Shown here: positions 27,011 through 37,441 of the stretch, in pieces
How the letters are laid out: each line of letters begins with the position of its first letter
How positions within the stretch are numbered: the first letter of the stretch is position 1
Assembly (NCBI RefSeq): GCF_003054195.1
Contig: NZ_QBKP01000004.1
Location: forward strand, 286,016-350,015
DNA length: 64,000 nucleotides
Direction: 5' to 3'
From: Gemmobacter caeni
Lineage (GTDB): Bacteria; Pseudomonadota; Alphaproteobacteria; Rhodobacterales; Rhodobacteraceae
The notes under the pieces: generated by a model
Told to the model about the DNA's origin: nothing
The model's database searches: none
The model's input: only the letters and a program-made list of their open reading frames with translations
Program-made: the position numbers and the translations under genes

Positions 27011-27793
27011 ATGACAGATCCCGTCCTCATCCTCGTGCGGCCCCAGATGGGCGAGAACATCGGCGCGGCGGCGCGGGCGATGCTGAACTTCGGGCTGACG
27101 CGGATGCGCATTGTCGGGCCACGCGACGGCTGGCCGAATCCGAAGGCCGTGGCCATGGCCAGCGGGGCGGGGCGGGTGCTGGACAGTGCGGGGCTGTTCG
27201 CGGACCTGCCCGCCGCAATCGCCGATTGCGATTTCGTCTTTGCCACCACGGCGCGCGGGCGCGAGCTGACGAAGCCCGTGATGACCCCGGAACGCGCGAT
27301 GGAATATGCCCGCGCGCTCAGCGCCGAGGGCAAGCGTGTCGGCATCCTGTTCGGGCCCGAACGCGCCGGGCTGGAAAACGAGGATGTCGTTTTGGCCAAT
27401 GCCATCGTCACCGTGCCGGTGAACCCCGAGTTTCCCTCGCTCAACCTCGGGCAATGCGTGCTGCTGATGGGTTATGAATGGGCGCGGCAGACGCAGGAGA
27501 CCGCGCCCGAGGTGATGAATTTCGCGCGCACGGAATTTGCAGGCCAGCAAGAGATTGAGGCGCTGGCCAATCACTTCGAGGACCGGCTGGAGGCGGCGGG
27601 CTTCTTCTTCCCGGCGGCCAAGGCGCCGGGTATGAAAGTCTCGCTGCGCAACCTGTGGTCGCGGCTGCCGCTGACCTCGGCCGAGGTGCGTACCTTCCAC
27701 GGCATGCTGCGCCAGATCGCCTTCAAGCTTGGGCAAAGCAAGTATGACCCCGGCGCCACAGGCAGGGATGACGACGGCAACGGCGGGGATTGA
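27011..27793 (+). CDS. trmJ: tRNA/rRNA methyltransferase, TrmJ-like
   Basis: This 260-residue protein has the SpoU/TrmH SPOUT fold in TrmJ form: NIGAAARAMLNFG near the N-terminus, GILFGPERAGLENEDV in the middle and SLNLGQCVLLMGYEW, the knot that binds S-adenosylmethionine. TrmJ methylates the 2'-O of nucleotide 32 in several tRNAs. A C-terminal extension of about 100 residues completes the usual length. The start at 27011 follows GAGGAAA. It is followed after 61 bases by the heme A synthase gene on the same strand. Confidence 0.88.
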   Translation: MTDPVLILVRPQMGENIGAAARAMLNFGLTRMRIVGPRDGWPNPKAVAMASGAGRVLDSAGLFADLPAAIADCDFVFATTARGRELTKPVMTPERAMEYARALSAEGKRVGILFGPERAGLENEDVVLANAIVTVPVNPEFPSLNLGQCVLLMGYEWARQTQETAPEVMNFARTEFAGQQEIEALANHFEDRLEAAGFFFPAAKAPGMKVSLRNLWSRLPLTSAEVRTFHGMLRQIAFKLGQSKYDPGATGRDDDGNGGD

Positions 27794-27854
27794 GCGGGTC
27801 TTGCCGATCCCCCGGCTCGGGCCTAGTCTCCGCCGCAAGTGAAGGAGGCCCGGC

Positions 27855-29009
27855 ATGGCGCAGAAACGCAGCATTTTCGAGGAGGTCGGCAGCGACACCA
27901 AGGCCGCCCCGGCGCCGCAACCGGGTCTGATCGACCGCGGCCATGGCGGCGCGCGCGGCGCAATCCGGCTGTGGCTCGTGCTGATCTTCCTGTTGGTCGC
28001 GGCGATGATCATCGTCGGCGGGCTGACCCGGCTGACCGATTCCGGCCTGTCGATCACCGAATGGAAGCCGATCCATGGCGCCATCCCGCCGCTGAGCGAT
28101 GCCGACTGGGCCGAGGAATTTGCCAAGTATCAGCAAAGCCCGGAATACAAGCTCCAGAACAGCGGCATGGACCTTGCGGCGTTCAAGACGATCTTCTGGT
28201 GGGAGTGGGGGCATCGGCAGCTTGGCCGGGTGATCGGCCTTGTCTGGGCGCTGGGCTTCGTGGGCTTTCTGGCCGCGCGCAAAATCCCGGCGGGCTGGAC
28301 AGGCCGCTTGCTGGGCCTTGGCGCGCTGGGCGGGCTGCAAGGTGCGATCGGCTGGTGGATGGTGTCCTCCGGCCTGCAGGGCGAGATGGTCGACGTGGCC
28401 TCTTACCGGCTGGCGACGCATCTGGGCATCGCCTTTGTTATCCTTGGCCTGATTGCCTGGTATGTGCTGCTGCTGGGCCGGACCGAGGCGCAGTTGCTGC
28501 AAGCCCGGCGCGGGCGGGAGGCGCGTCTGTTTGGCCTGTCGACCGGGTTGATGCATTTCGCCTTCCTGCAAATCCTGCTGGGCGCGTTGGTCGCGGGCAT
28601 CGACGCGGGCCGCGCCTTCCCGACCTGGCCCGACATGAATGGCCAGTTCTTCCCCGCTGACGCCTTCTACGTACCGGGGCGTCCGCTTTGGGCGGCGTTC
28701 TTTGAAAATCCGGGTCTGGTGCAGTTCAATCACCGCATGGCGGGGTATCTGCTGTTCGCCTTCGGGATTGTCGCCTACCTCAAGGGCCGCAAATCCGCCT
28801 ATGGCTCCACGCGCTCGGCCTTTCTTGCCGTGCTCTGCGTGATGGTCCTGCAAGTCACGCTGGGCATCGTCACTGCCCTGACCGCCGCGCATCTGCATGT
28901 GGCGATCACTCATCAGATCGGTGCGATCCTCCTGTGGGTGCTGATCATTCGCGCCCGCTATTTCAGCCAGTACCCGGTGGCCGGGTCGATCCGTAAAGGA
29001 ACCCAGTGA
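27855..29009 (+). CDS. ctaA: Heme A synthase
   Basis: CtaA (Cox15) oxidises the methyl group of heme O to a formyl group to make heme A for aa3-type cytochrome oxidases; it is an inner-membrane protein. The 384-residue sequence has eight membrane segments and conserved histidines in the expected four places (WEWGHRQLGR, ATHLGIAF, FNHRMAGY, ITHQIGA). The start at 27855 follows AAGGAGG. Its stop overlaps the next gene's ATG (TGATG), coupling it to the M32 carboxypeptidase gene. Confidence 0.95.
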   Translation: MAQKRSIFEEVGSDTKAAPAPQPGLIDRGHGGARGAIRLWLVLIFLLVAAMIIVGGLTRLTDSGLSITEWKPIHGAIPPLSDADWAEEFAKYQQSPEYKLQNSGMDLAAFKTIFWWEWGHRQLGRVIGLVWALGFVGFLAARKIPAGWTGRLLGLGALGGLQGAIGWWMVSSGLQGEMVDVASYRLATHLGIAFVILGLIAWYVLLLGRTEAQLLQARRGREARLFGLSTGLMHFAFLQILLGALVAGIDAGRAFPTWPDMNGQFFPADAFYVPGRPLWAAFFENPGLVQFNHRMAGYLLFAFGIVAYLKGRKSAYGSTRSAFLAVLCVMVLQVTLGIVTALTAAHLHVAITHQIGAILLWVLIIRARYFSQYPVAGSIRKGTQ

Positions 29010-30478
29010 TGAGTGCATATGACGATCTGATGGCCTTCCAGCGCGAGACCGAGGCGCTGGGCCAGATTGCCGGGCGTCTGGGCTGGGATCAGGAAACCAT
29101 GATGCCGCGCGGCGCCTCGGAGCAGCGTGGCGAGGAAATGTCGGCCATCGAGGGCGTGCTGCACGCCCGTCGTACCGATCCGCGCATCGCCGAATGGCTG
29201 GAAGATGCCCGCCCCGCCGATCCGGTGGCCGCCGCACAACTGCGGCTGATCCGTCGCAGCCATGAACGTGCAACGAAGATCCCGGCAGCACTGGCGCAGC
29301 GGCTGGCCCGCGTCACATCGACCGCGCAAGGGATCTGGGCCGAGGCACGCGCCGCCGACAAGGTGGCCGATTTCCTGCCGACGCTGGCCGAGGTCATCGC
29401 GCTGAAACGCGAGGAAGCTGCGGCGCTGGCGGGCGACGGCGATCTTTATGACGCGCTGATGGACGATTACGAACCCGGCGCCACGGCGGCGGTGATCGGC
29501 GGCATGTTCGACCGCATGCGCCCGCGTCTGGTGCGGCTGCGCGCGGCGGTGCTGGCCGCCGCCCCGGTGCCAAAACTGGATCATCACTTCGGCGAACAGG
29601 CGCAACTGCGCTTTGCACGCGATCTGGCCACGACCTTCGGCTATGATTTCACCCGCGGGCGGCTGGATCTGGCGGTGCATCCGTTCAGCTCGGGCTCCGG
29701 CAATGATGCGCGGATCACCACGCGGGTGGTGGAGACCGACCCGTTCAACTGCTTCTATTCCACCATCCACGAGGTAGGCCACGCCTGTTATGAACTGGGC
29801 ATCGATCAGGATTACCTGCTGACGCCGCTGGGCAATGGCGTGTCGATGGGCGTCCATGAAAGCCAGAGCCGGATCTACGAAAACCAGATCGGCCGCAGCC
29901 CCGCCTTTACCGGCTGGATGTTCCGGCAGATGCTGGACCGTTTCGGCGATTTCGGGGTCGGCGGCCCCGAGGAGTTTGCCCGCATCGTGAACCGCGTGCA
30001 GCCGGGCTTCATCCGCACCGAAGCGGATGAGGTGCATTATAACCTGCATGTGATGATGCGCTTCGATCTGGAACGCGCGCTGATCCGGGGCGATCTGGCG
30101 GTCGAGGATCTGGAAGCCGCCTGGAATGACCGCTTCGCTGCCGATTTCGGCGTGGCGGTGGACCGGCCGTCGCACGGGCTCTTGCAGGATGTGCATTGGT
30201 CCTGCGGGCTGTTCGGCTATTTCCCGACCTATACGCTGGGCAATGTCTATGCCGGTTGCCTGCATCTGGCGCTGCGCGAGGCGGTGCCGGGGCTGGACGA
30301 CCAGCTTGCGCGCGGCGATACCTCGGCTGCGACCGGCTGGCTGCGCGAGAATGTGCAACGCCATGGCGGGCTTTACGAGCCGCGTGAGGTGATCACACTG
30401 GCCTGCGGCGAGGCCCCGACGGAAGAGCCGCTGCTCGACTACCTCGACGCGAAATTCGGTGCGCTTTACGGGCTCTGA
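29009..30478 (+). CDS. M32 family carboxypeptidase
   Basis: This 489-residue, all-helical protein is a cytosolic M32 metallocarboxypeptidase that removes C-terminal residues from peptides. The zinc motif HEVGH covers residues 254-258, and the downstream ESQSR and YNLHVMMRF blocks are family signatures. I start it at ATG 29009, which overlaps the ctaA stop; a GTG three bases earlier is possible. AAAGGA precedes it. The gene overlaps the next transporter gene's region only at the boundary, so ctaA, the peptidase and the MFS gene form a run on one strand. Confidence 0.9.
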   Translation: MSAYDDLMAFQRETEALGQIAGRLGWDQETMMPRGASEQRGEEMSAIEGVLHARRTDPRIAEWLEDARPADPVAAAQLRLIRRSHERATKIPAALAQRLARVTSTAQGIWAEARAADKVADFLPTLAEVIALKREEAAALAGDGDLYDALMDDYEPGATAAVIGGMFDRMRPRLVRLRAAVLAAAPVPKLDHHFGEQAQLRFARDLATTFGYDFTRGRLDLAVHPFSSGSGNDARITTRVVETDPFNCFYSTIHEVGHACYELGIDQDYLLTPLGNGVSMGVHESQSRIYENQIGRSPAFTGWMFRQMLDRFGDFGVGGPEEFARIVNRVQPGFIRTEADEVHYNLHVMMRFDLERALIRGDLAVEDLEAAWNDRFAADFGVAVDRPSHGLLQDVHWSCGLFGYFPTYTLGNVYAGCLHLALREAVPGLDDQLARGDTSAATGWLRENVQRHGGLYEPREVITLACGEAPTEEPLLDYLDAKFGALYGL

Positions 30479-30479
30479 C

Positions 30480-31661
30480 ATGCGCGGCGAAGGGGCGGCG
30501 GTCTGGGGGCTGGCGCTGGGGCAGACCCTGATCTATGCCGGGCTCTACTACGGTTTCGCCGCCCTGCTGCCCGACCTGCTGGTCGCAACGGGCTGGAGCA
30601 AGCAAATGCTCGCCGCCGGGCCGACGCTTGCCTTTCTGGTGACTGCGGTGCTGACCCCCTTCACCGGGCGGCTGGTGGACCGGGGGCTGGGCGGCGAAAT
30701 GCTGATCCTGCTGCCGATTCTGGGGGCGCTGGGATTGGCCGGTGCCGGGTTCGCAGGCACGCCCGCCTTGTGGCTTGTCGGCTGGGCGGTGGTCGGACTC
30801 GCGCAGGCAGGCAGCCTTTATGACACCTGCTTTGCCTTCATCACCCGCCGTCTTGGCGAAGGCGCCCGTATCGCCATCACCCGCGTCACGCTGGTCGCGG
30901 GCTTCGCCTCGACCCTTGCCTTTCCGCTGGGCCACTGGCTGGGGGCGCAATTCGGCGGCCGGGGCGGGCTGGCGGCATTGGCGCTGGTGGTGGCCATCGG
31001 GGCGGTGCCGGTAAACCTCTGGGCGGTGCGGCGGCTCCGGCGGCTGGAGCGCGCGGGAACTCCGCGCCGCGGTGCCGCTGACCCCGGCCTTCTGACTGCG
31101 GCGTTGCGCCGCCCGCTGTTCTGGCTGATCTCTGCTTTGTTCGGCGTGAGCATGCTGAGCCACAGCATGCTGATCACCTATGCGCTGGTGATCTTTGCGG
31201 ATCGTGGCGCATCCGCAACGATGGCGGTTCTGGCCGCGAGCTGCATCGGGCCAAGTCAGGTGGCGGGGCGGCTGATCCTGATGCTGAACGAGGCGCGGGT
31301 CGGCAACCGCATGGCGACGCTTGCCTCGCTCGGGGCGATGGCGCTGGCCTCCGCTGCACTCTAGCTGGCCGGTGCCGCGCCTGGCCTGATCTTCGCCTTT
31401 GCCCTGCTGCAAGGGGCCGGGATCGGGCTGACCTCAATCCTTCGACCTGTGCTGCTGATGGAAAAGCTGGGGCGGGCGGGCTTTGGCGCGATCTCCGGCG
31501 CGGCGGCGGTCGCGCCCATTCTTGCGATCGCGGCAGCGCCTTCTGTCGGCGCGGCGCTGCTGGGCCTCGGTGGCGTGCCCGCCCTGCTGGGCACCGGCAC
31601 CGCGCTCGCGCTGGGGGCGCTTTGTCTCGGCGCATTCGTCACGCGACAGCCGTTGCAATGA
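30480..31661 (+). pseudogene. MFS transporter interrupted by an in-frame TAG
   Basis: The frame starts at ATG 30480, one base after the M32 stop, and runs 294 codons to a TAG at 31362-31364. The same frame then continues without change for 99 more codons to a TGA at 31659-31661. The downstream part is plausible MFS sequence (GIGLTSILRPVLLMEKLG, then an Ala/Gly/Leu-rich membrane segment), and the whole would be about 393 residues with twelve membrane segments, a normal MFS length. A single base change thus seems to have truncated it after about nine segments. A sequencing error is the main alternative, and readthrough is a remote one. The substrate is unknown. Confidence 0.75.
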
Positions 31662-31788
31662 GTATTTGGGCAAGAAGCAAACCAAGGCCACAGGCGGGGC
31701 GGTGAACGGCGCGCCACGACTGCGCCGCGCCTGAGGGCCGTTCTCCGTCCCCTTGCCGCGGTCTGCTCTTGCTTCTTGTCCAAATACT
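31661..31788. repeat. Long imperfect palindromic element
   Basis: The 20-bp outer arms at 31661-31680 and 31769-31788 are inverted copies with one mismatch, sharing the core TATTTGG(G/A)CAAGAAGC. Inner arms also pair: GGGGCGGTGAACGGC near 31696 faces GCCGTTCTCCGTCCCC near 31738. The unit lies between the ends of two convergent genes and would form a large hairpin in either transcript. A third copy of the outer arm lies at 56435. It looks like a REP/MITE-type intergenic repeat that may end transcription. Confidence 0.75.
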
Positions 31789-31812
31789 CGAAAGCCGACC
31801 GCGCAGCCTGGC

Positions 31813-32847
31813 TCAGCCGATGGTGCGGCGCAGCAGGTCCATCCAGTTGCCCCAGCACAGCCGCGCGATCAGGGCTTCACCATAGCCCGCGCATTCCATC
31901 GCGGTGGTCAGCAGCGGCAGATCGGCCGCCGATCCCATCCAGCCGGGGATGGTGGTACCGTCGAAGTCCGATCCGAGCGCCACGCCGCCTTCGCCCAGCC
32001 GGGCGATGAGGTGGTCAAGGTGGCGGATCATCTGTTCGACAGGCATGTCGGGGTTCTTCACACCATCCTCCCGCAGGAAGCCCACGCCAAAATTCAGCCC
32101 GCAAAGCCCGCCGGTTTCGGCCATGGCGTCCAGCTGGCGGTCGGTCAGGTTACGGGTGGCGGTGCACAGCGCATGGGCGGCGGAATGGGTGGAGACAAGT
32201 GGTTTGGTGCTGATCTTCGCGACATCCCAGAACCCGGCCTCGTTCAGATGCGCGAGGTCCAGCAGCACGCCCAGCCGGTCACATTCGGCGACCAGCCGCT
32301 TACCCGCATCCGTCAGGCCGGGGCCGGTATCGGGCGAGGCGGGGAAGTTGAAGGGCACGCCGTGGCCGAAGATATTGTCGCGGCTCCAGACCGGGCCGAG
32401 GCTGCGCAACCCGGCGGCATGCAGGACATGCAATTCGTCCAGCCCGGCGCCGATGCCTTCACAGCCCTCGACGTGCAGGATGGCGGCGATGGCGCCCTCG
32501 GCGCGTGCGGTTTCGATCTCGGCCACGCTGCGGCAGAGGCGAAAGCTCTCGGGGTGGTTTGCCGCCATGCGGATCAGGATGGCGGCCTGTTCCAGCGTCA
32601 CGCGATGGGCCTTGGCAGTATCTACCGGGGGAAAAGCGCGCAGGGTGGCGGCCGGGTTCGGGGCGTCCTGCGGCTCGCCGGGCACCCAGATCGCGAAGAA
32701 ACCCCCTGCAAAGCCGCCCGCGCGGCAGGCGTCCAGCGAGATGTCGCCCTTTCGCCCGGTGAAGAAGCTTTCGCCCGTGCTGTCACCTTCAAACCAGAGG
32801 CGCGACAACAGATCGTTGTGGCCATCGAAAATGGCGAAACGGGTCAT
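31813..32847 (-). CDS. Membrane dipeptidase family protein (M19)
   Basis: This 344-residue TIM-barrel metallopeptidase belongs to M19, whose members hydrolyse dipeptides, including some with D-residues, using two zinc ions. The metal motif DGHNDLL near residue 8, the HVEGCEGI block, STHSAAHAL and GSDFDG are visible. No signal peptide is present, so despite the family name it should be cytoplasmic. The start at 32847 follows AAGGAG. The gene is divergent from a dipeptide-type ABC transporter with 155 bases between, which suggests joint use in peptide uptake and breakdown. Confidence 0.9.
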   Translation of the reverse strand: MTRFAIFDGHNDLLSRLWFEGDSTGESFFTGRKGDISLDACRAGGFAGGFFAIWVPGEPQDAPNPAATLRAFPPVDTAKAHRVTLEQAAILIRMAANHPESFRLCRSVAEIETARAEGAIAAILHVEGCEGIGAGLDELHVLHAAGLRSLGPVWSRDNIFGHGVPFNFPASPDTGPGLTDAGKRLVAECDRLGVLLDLAHLNEAGFWDVAKISTKPLVSTHSAAHALCTATRNLTDRQLDAMAETGGLCGLNFGVGFLREDGVKNPDMPVEQMIRHLDHLIARLGEGGVALGSDFDGTTIPGWMGSAADLPLLTTAMECAGYGEALIARLCWGNWMDLLRRTIG

Positions 32848-32903
32848 GGGTTGCTCCTTTTTCCGGCGTGTTGCGGGGCCGATCTGCCCATGTTTCAGGG
32901 CTG

Positions 32904-32932
32904 TTGACAAGCCCGGTGCAAAATTGCCCAAT
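32904..32932 (+). promoter_or_regulatory. Possible sigma-70 promoter of the peptide transporter operon
   Basis: A perfect TTGACA (-35) at 32904-32909 is followed 17 bases later by CCCAAT at 32927-32932, a weak -10. This lies about 70 bases upstream of the substrate-binding protein ATG in the divergent spacer. The weak -10 suggests that an activator may be needed, or that the match is partly fortuitous. Confidence 0.3.
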
Positions 32933-33002
32933 CGGTCAGGATTTCCCGGCAAGGGCCGCCGGAATCGCCACGATAATCACAACAAGAACCAGGGAGTTCA
33001 CC

Positions 33003-34601
33003 ATGACGTTTGACCTGACCGCGCGTCGCTTCGGGCTGGCTGCCGCCGCCGCGCTGATGCTGGGTGCGGCGCCTGCCGCGCTTCTGGCCGCGACGCCGCC
33101 TGATGCGCTGGTGATCGCGGATGCGATTGACGATATCGTGTCGCTGGACCCGCAGGAGGCCTACGAATTCTCTGGTCTCGATGTGGTGAACAACATCTAT
33201 GACGGTCTGGTGGAGCTGGACCCGTCGCAGCCCACCGGGCCGCAGCCGGGTCTGGCCGAAAGCTGGGAGGTCAGCGAGGACGGCCTGACCTTCACCTTCA
33301 AGATGAAGTCGGGCATCACCTTCAGCAGCGGCAATCCGGTGACGGCCGAGGATGCGGCCTTCTCGCTGCGCCGTGCGGTGAAGATCAACAAATCGCCCGC
33401 CTTCATCCTCAACCAGTTTGGCTGGACGGCCGAGAATGTGGACGAGATGGTGAAGGCCGAGGGGGATACCGTGGTGCTGAAGGTTGATCAGCCCTATGCG
33501 CCGACCTTCCTTTACAATTGCCTCACGGCCGGTGTGGCCTCTGTCGTCGATATGAAGACGGTGATGGAGCATGAGGTCAACGGTGACATGGGCAACGAAT
33601 GGCTGAAGACCAATTCGGCTGGTACCGGCGCCTTCATCCTGAAAAGCTACAAACCGAACGAGGGTTACCTGCTGGAGGCGCGTCAGGGCCACTGGCGCGG
33701 CGATGCCAAGGTGAAATCGGTGTTCATGCGCCATGTGCCCGAGGCCGCGACGCAGCGTCTGCTGCTGGAGAAGGGCGATATCGATATCGCGCGCGAACTG
33801 ACGCCGGTGGACATTGAAGGCATCGCCGGAAATGCCGATCTGAAGATCCAGAAGGATGTCGGCGGGCAGATCTTCTATCTGTCGTTCAACCAGAAGAACG
33901 AGAATTACAAGAACGAGAAGTTCCTCGATGCGATGCGCTGGGCCATCGACTATCAGGGGCTGGCCGACACCGTGCTGAAGGGCAACATGGTGGTGCATCA
34001 GGCCTTCCTGCCGAAGGGCTATCTGGGCGCGCTGGAAGACACGCCCTACAGCCTTGACGTGGAAAAGGCGAAGGCGCTGCTGGCCGAAAGCGGCGTGCAG
34101 AACCCCAAGGTGGTGATGGATGTGCGCAATGCTGCTGACCGGATGGAAATGGCGCAGTCGATCCAGAACACTTTCGGTCAGGCCGGGATCGAGGTGGAGC
34201 TGAACATCGGCGAGGGCGCGGAACAGCTCAAGCGTTATCGCGCGCGCCAGCATGATGCCACGCTGCAAAGCTGGGGGCCGGATTACCCGGACCCGCAGAC
34301 CAATGCCGGGTCGTTCGCCTGGAACCCCGACAATGCCGACGAGGCGAAGGTCGGCACGCTGGCCTGGCGCAACGCCTATGATCCCGGCAAGCTGAACGAC
34401 ATGACCTCGGCCGCGGTGATGGAGCGGGACGGCGACAAGCGGAAGGCGATGTATGAGGAAGAGCAGAAGCTGCACCGTGAAACCTCGCCCTTCATCGTGA
34501 TGTTCCAGATCGGCTACAACTCGGCCATGCGCAGCAATGTCAGCGGCTTCTACACCGGCGGCGCGATCGACTCGGCCGCTTACTGGCTTGTGACCAAGTA
34601 A
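33003..34601 (+). CDS. ABC transporter peptide-binding protein
   Basis: This 532-residue periplasmic protein is a family 5 solute-binding protein (DppA/OppA type). The N-terminus has a signal peptide (residues about 10-30, rich in Ala and Leu, after Arg-Arg). The SBP_5 fold is indicated by GLAESWEVSEDGLTFTFKM, GTGAFILKSYKPNEGY and LQSWGPDYPDP blocks. It would deliver di- or oligopeptides to the membrane permease. It is the first gene of a five-gene operon and is divergent from an M19 dipeptidase. Binding of another ligand, such as nickel or opines, is possible, as the family is broad. Confidence 0.9.
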   Translation: MTFDLTARRFGLAAAAALMLGAAPAALLAATPPDALVIADAIDDIVSLDPQEAYEFSGLDVVNNIYDGLVELDPSQPTGPQPGLAESWEVSEDGLTFTFKMKSGITFSSGNPVTAEDAAFSLRRAVKINKSPAFILNQFGWTAENVDEMVKAEGDTVVLKVDQPYAPTFLYNCLTAGVASVVDMKTVMEHEVNGDMGNEWLKTNSAGTGAFILKSYKPNEGYLLEARQGHWRGDAKVKSVFMRHVPEAATQRLLLEKGDIDIARELTPVDIEGIAGNADLKIQKDVGGQIFYLSFNQKNENYKNEKFLDAMRWAIDYQGLADTVLKGNMVVHQAFLPKGYLGALEDTPYSLDVEKAKALLAESGVQNPKVVMDVRNAADRMEMAQSIQNTFGQAGIEVELNIGEGAEQLKRYRARQHDATLQSWGPDYPDPQTNAGSFAWNPDNADEAKVGTLAWRNAYDPGKLNDMTSAAVMERDGDKRKAMYEEEQKLHRETSPFIVMFQIGYNSAMRSNVSGFYTGGAIDSAAYWLVTK

Positions 34602-34607
34602 GACGAT

Positions 34608-34634
34608 GGCCCCCGGCCGTACGGGCCGGGGGCC
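34608..34634 (+). other. Intra-operon stem-loop between binding protein and permease genes
   Basis: An 11-bp GC-only stem (GGCCCCCGGCC / GGCCGGGGGCC, loop of five bases) follows the binding-protein stop codon, with no T run. Such hairpins in transporter operons usually protect the upstream message or partly terminate, so that the binding protein is made in excess over the permeases. Confidence 0.7.
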
Positions 34635-34644
34635 GCCCTGACCG

Positions 34645-35697
<1,053 letters not shown>

Positions 35698-35701
35698 GGC
35701 G

Positions 35702-36607
35702 ATGAGCACATTGACAGAATGGCTGCGCGACCCAAACCCGACCTCGCGGCGGCAGGCGAAGCTTGGCCAGTTGTGGCTGGGCTGGCTGCGTCTGAAACGC
35801 AACCCGCTGGCCATGGCGGGGCTGGTGATCATCGGGCTTCTGCTGGTGATCGCCGCTTTCGCGCCGGTGCTGGCGACACATGACCCGATCGCACAGAACC
35901 TGCAAAACCGTCTGCAACCGCCGCTGACGCCGGGGCACTGGCTGGGCACCGACGACTTCGGCCGCGATATCTGGAGCAGGATCGTCTATGGCTCGCGTAT
36001 CACGCTTTACATCATCGCGCTGGTGGCGGTGACGGCGCCCTTGATCGGGCTGATGGTCGGCACGGTTGCGGGTTATTTCGGCGGCTGGGTCGATGCTGTT
36101 CTGATGCGGCTGACCGACATCTTTCTGGCCTTCCCGCGGCTCATCCTCGCGCTGGCGCTGGTCGCGGTGCTGGGGCCGGGGATCGAAAATGCGGTGCTGG
36201 CCATCGCGCTGACCGCATGGCCGCCCTATGCCCGCGTCGCGCGGGCCGAAACGCTGACCGTGCGCAATTCCGACTACATCGCCGCCGTGCGCCTGCAAGG
36301 GGCGGGCGCGGGGCGGGTCATCTGGGGCCACATCGTACCGATGTGCCTGCCTTCGGTCATCATCCGGGTGACACTGGACATGGCCGGGGTGATCCTGATT
36401 GCCGCCGGTCTGGGCTTCCTTGGCCTTGGCGCACAACCGCCCTTGTCGGAATGGGGTCTGATGATCAGCGCGGGCCGCAAATACCTGTTCGAGCAATGGT
36501 GGGTCGCCACCATGCCTGGCCTTGCCATCTTCATCGTCAGCCTTGGCTTCAACCTGCTGGGCGATGGTTTGCGCGACGTGCTGGACCCGAGGAGTGCCGC
36601 GAAATGA
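35702..36607 (+). CDS. ABC transporter permease, DppC type
   Basis: This 301-residue protein is the second permease, with an N-terminal OppC_N segment and six membrane spans. The GTDDFGRDIWSRIVYGSRIT block and the cytoplasmic loop RVARAETLTVRNSDYIAA (residues about 180-197) are characteristic. It starts four bases after the dppB stop, and its own stop overlaps the next ATG (ATGA), so translation is coupled. With its partner it forms the transmembrane path of the importer. Confidence 0.93.
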   Translation: MSTLTEWLRDPNPTSRRQAKLGQLWLGWLRLKRNPLAMAGLVIIGLLLVIAAFAPVLATHDPIAQNLQNRLQPPLTPGHWLGTDDFGRDIWSRIVYGSRITLYIIALVAVTAPLIGLMVGTVAGYFGGWVDAVLMRLTDIFLAFPRLILALALVAVLGPGIENAVLAIALTAWPPYARVARAETLTVRNSDYIAAVRLQGAGAGRVIWGHIVPMCLPSVIIRVTLDMAGVILIAAGLGFLGLGAQPPLSEWGLMISAGRKYLFEQWWVATMPGLAIFIVSLGFNLLGDGLRDVLDPRSAAK

Positions 36608-37440
36608 CGCTGCTGTCGGTAAAGAACCTGCGCGTGACCTTCGATACCGAAACCGGGCGGGTAGAGGCCGTGCGCGGTGTCTCGTTCAGCCTCGGGCGGG
36701 AACGGCTGGGCATCGTGGGCGAAAGCGGCTCGGGCAAGACGATGACGGGGCGGTCGGTTCTGCGGCTGATCCGGCCTCCGGGGCGGATCGGGGCGGACGA
36801 GATGCGCTTTGACGGGCAGGATCTGATGCGCCTCACGGAACGCGAGATGCGTGCCCTGCGCGGCCCCCGCATCGCCATGGTGATGCAGGACCCGAAATAC
36901 AGCCTCAACCCGGTGATGCGGGTGGGCGATCAGTTGATGGAGGGGTTGCGCAAACGCGACCGTCTGGGCCGTGCCGAGGCGCGCGCCAAGGCTATCGCCG
37001 CGCTGGAGGCGGTGCAGATTCGCGACCCGGAACGGGTGATGGAGGCCTATCCGCATGAACTGTCCGGCGGGATGGGCCAGCGGGTGATGATTGCCATGAT
37101 GCTGATCCCGAACCCCGACCTGCTGATCGCGGATGAGCCGACCAGCGCACTGGATGTGACGGTGCAGGCCGAGGTTCTGAAAATCCTTGACGATCTGGTG
37201 CGCAGCCGGGGCATGGGGCTGATCTTCATCAGCCACGATCTGCGGCTGGTGGCGCGGTTCTGCGACCGCGTACTGGTGATGTACAAGGGGCGCGTGGTCG
37301 AGGAACTGGCCGCCGCCGACCTTCTGCATGCAAAGCATCCCTATACACAGGGCCTGCTGAACTGCCTGCCGCGCATTGGCGGCGACCGGGGGCCGTTGCC
37401 CGGGCTTGACCGCGATGCCGCTTGGGCGAAAGAGGTCTGA
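36604..37440 (+). CDS. ABC transporter ATP-binding protein, DppD type
   Basis: This 278-residue ATPase has Walker A GESGSGKT (residues 39-46), the signature LSGGMGQR, Walker B LLIADEPTSALD and the H-loop FISHDLRLV. The C-terminal peptide-transporter extension is short (usually about 50 residues longer in E. coli DppD), but it contains the HPYTQGLL motif. It would power import with the next gene's product. The ATG overlaps the upstream stop. Confidence 0.93.
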   Translation: MTLLSVKNLRVTFDTETGRVEAVRGVSFSLGRERLGIVGESGSGKTMTGRSVLRLIRPPGRIGADEMRFDGQDLMRLTEREMRALRGPRIAMVMQDPKYSLNPVMRVGDQLMEGLRKRDRLGRAEARAKAIAALEAVQIRDPERVMEAYPHELSGGMGQRVMIAMMLIPNPDLLIADEPTSALDVTVQAEVLKILDDLVRSRGMGLIFISHDLRLVARFCDRVLVMYKGRVVEELAAADLLHAKHPYTQGLLNCLPRIGGDRGPLPGLDRDAAWAKEV

Positions 37441-37441
37441 G

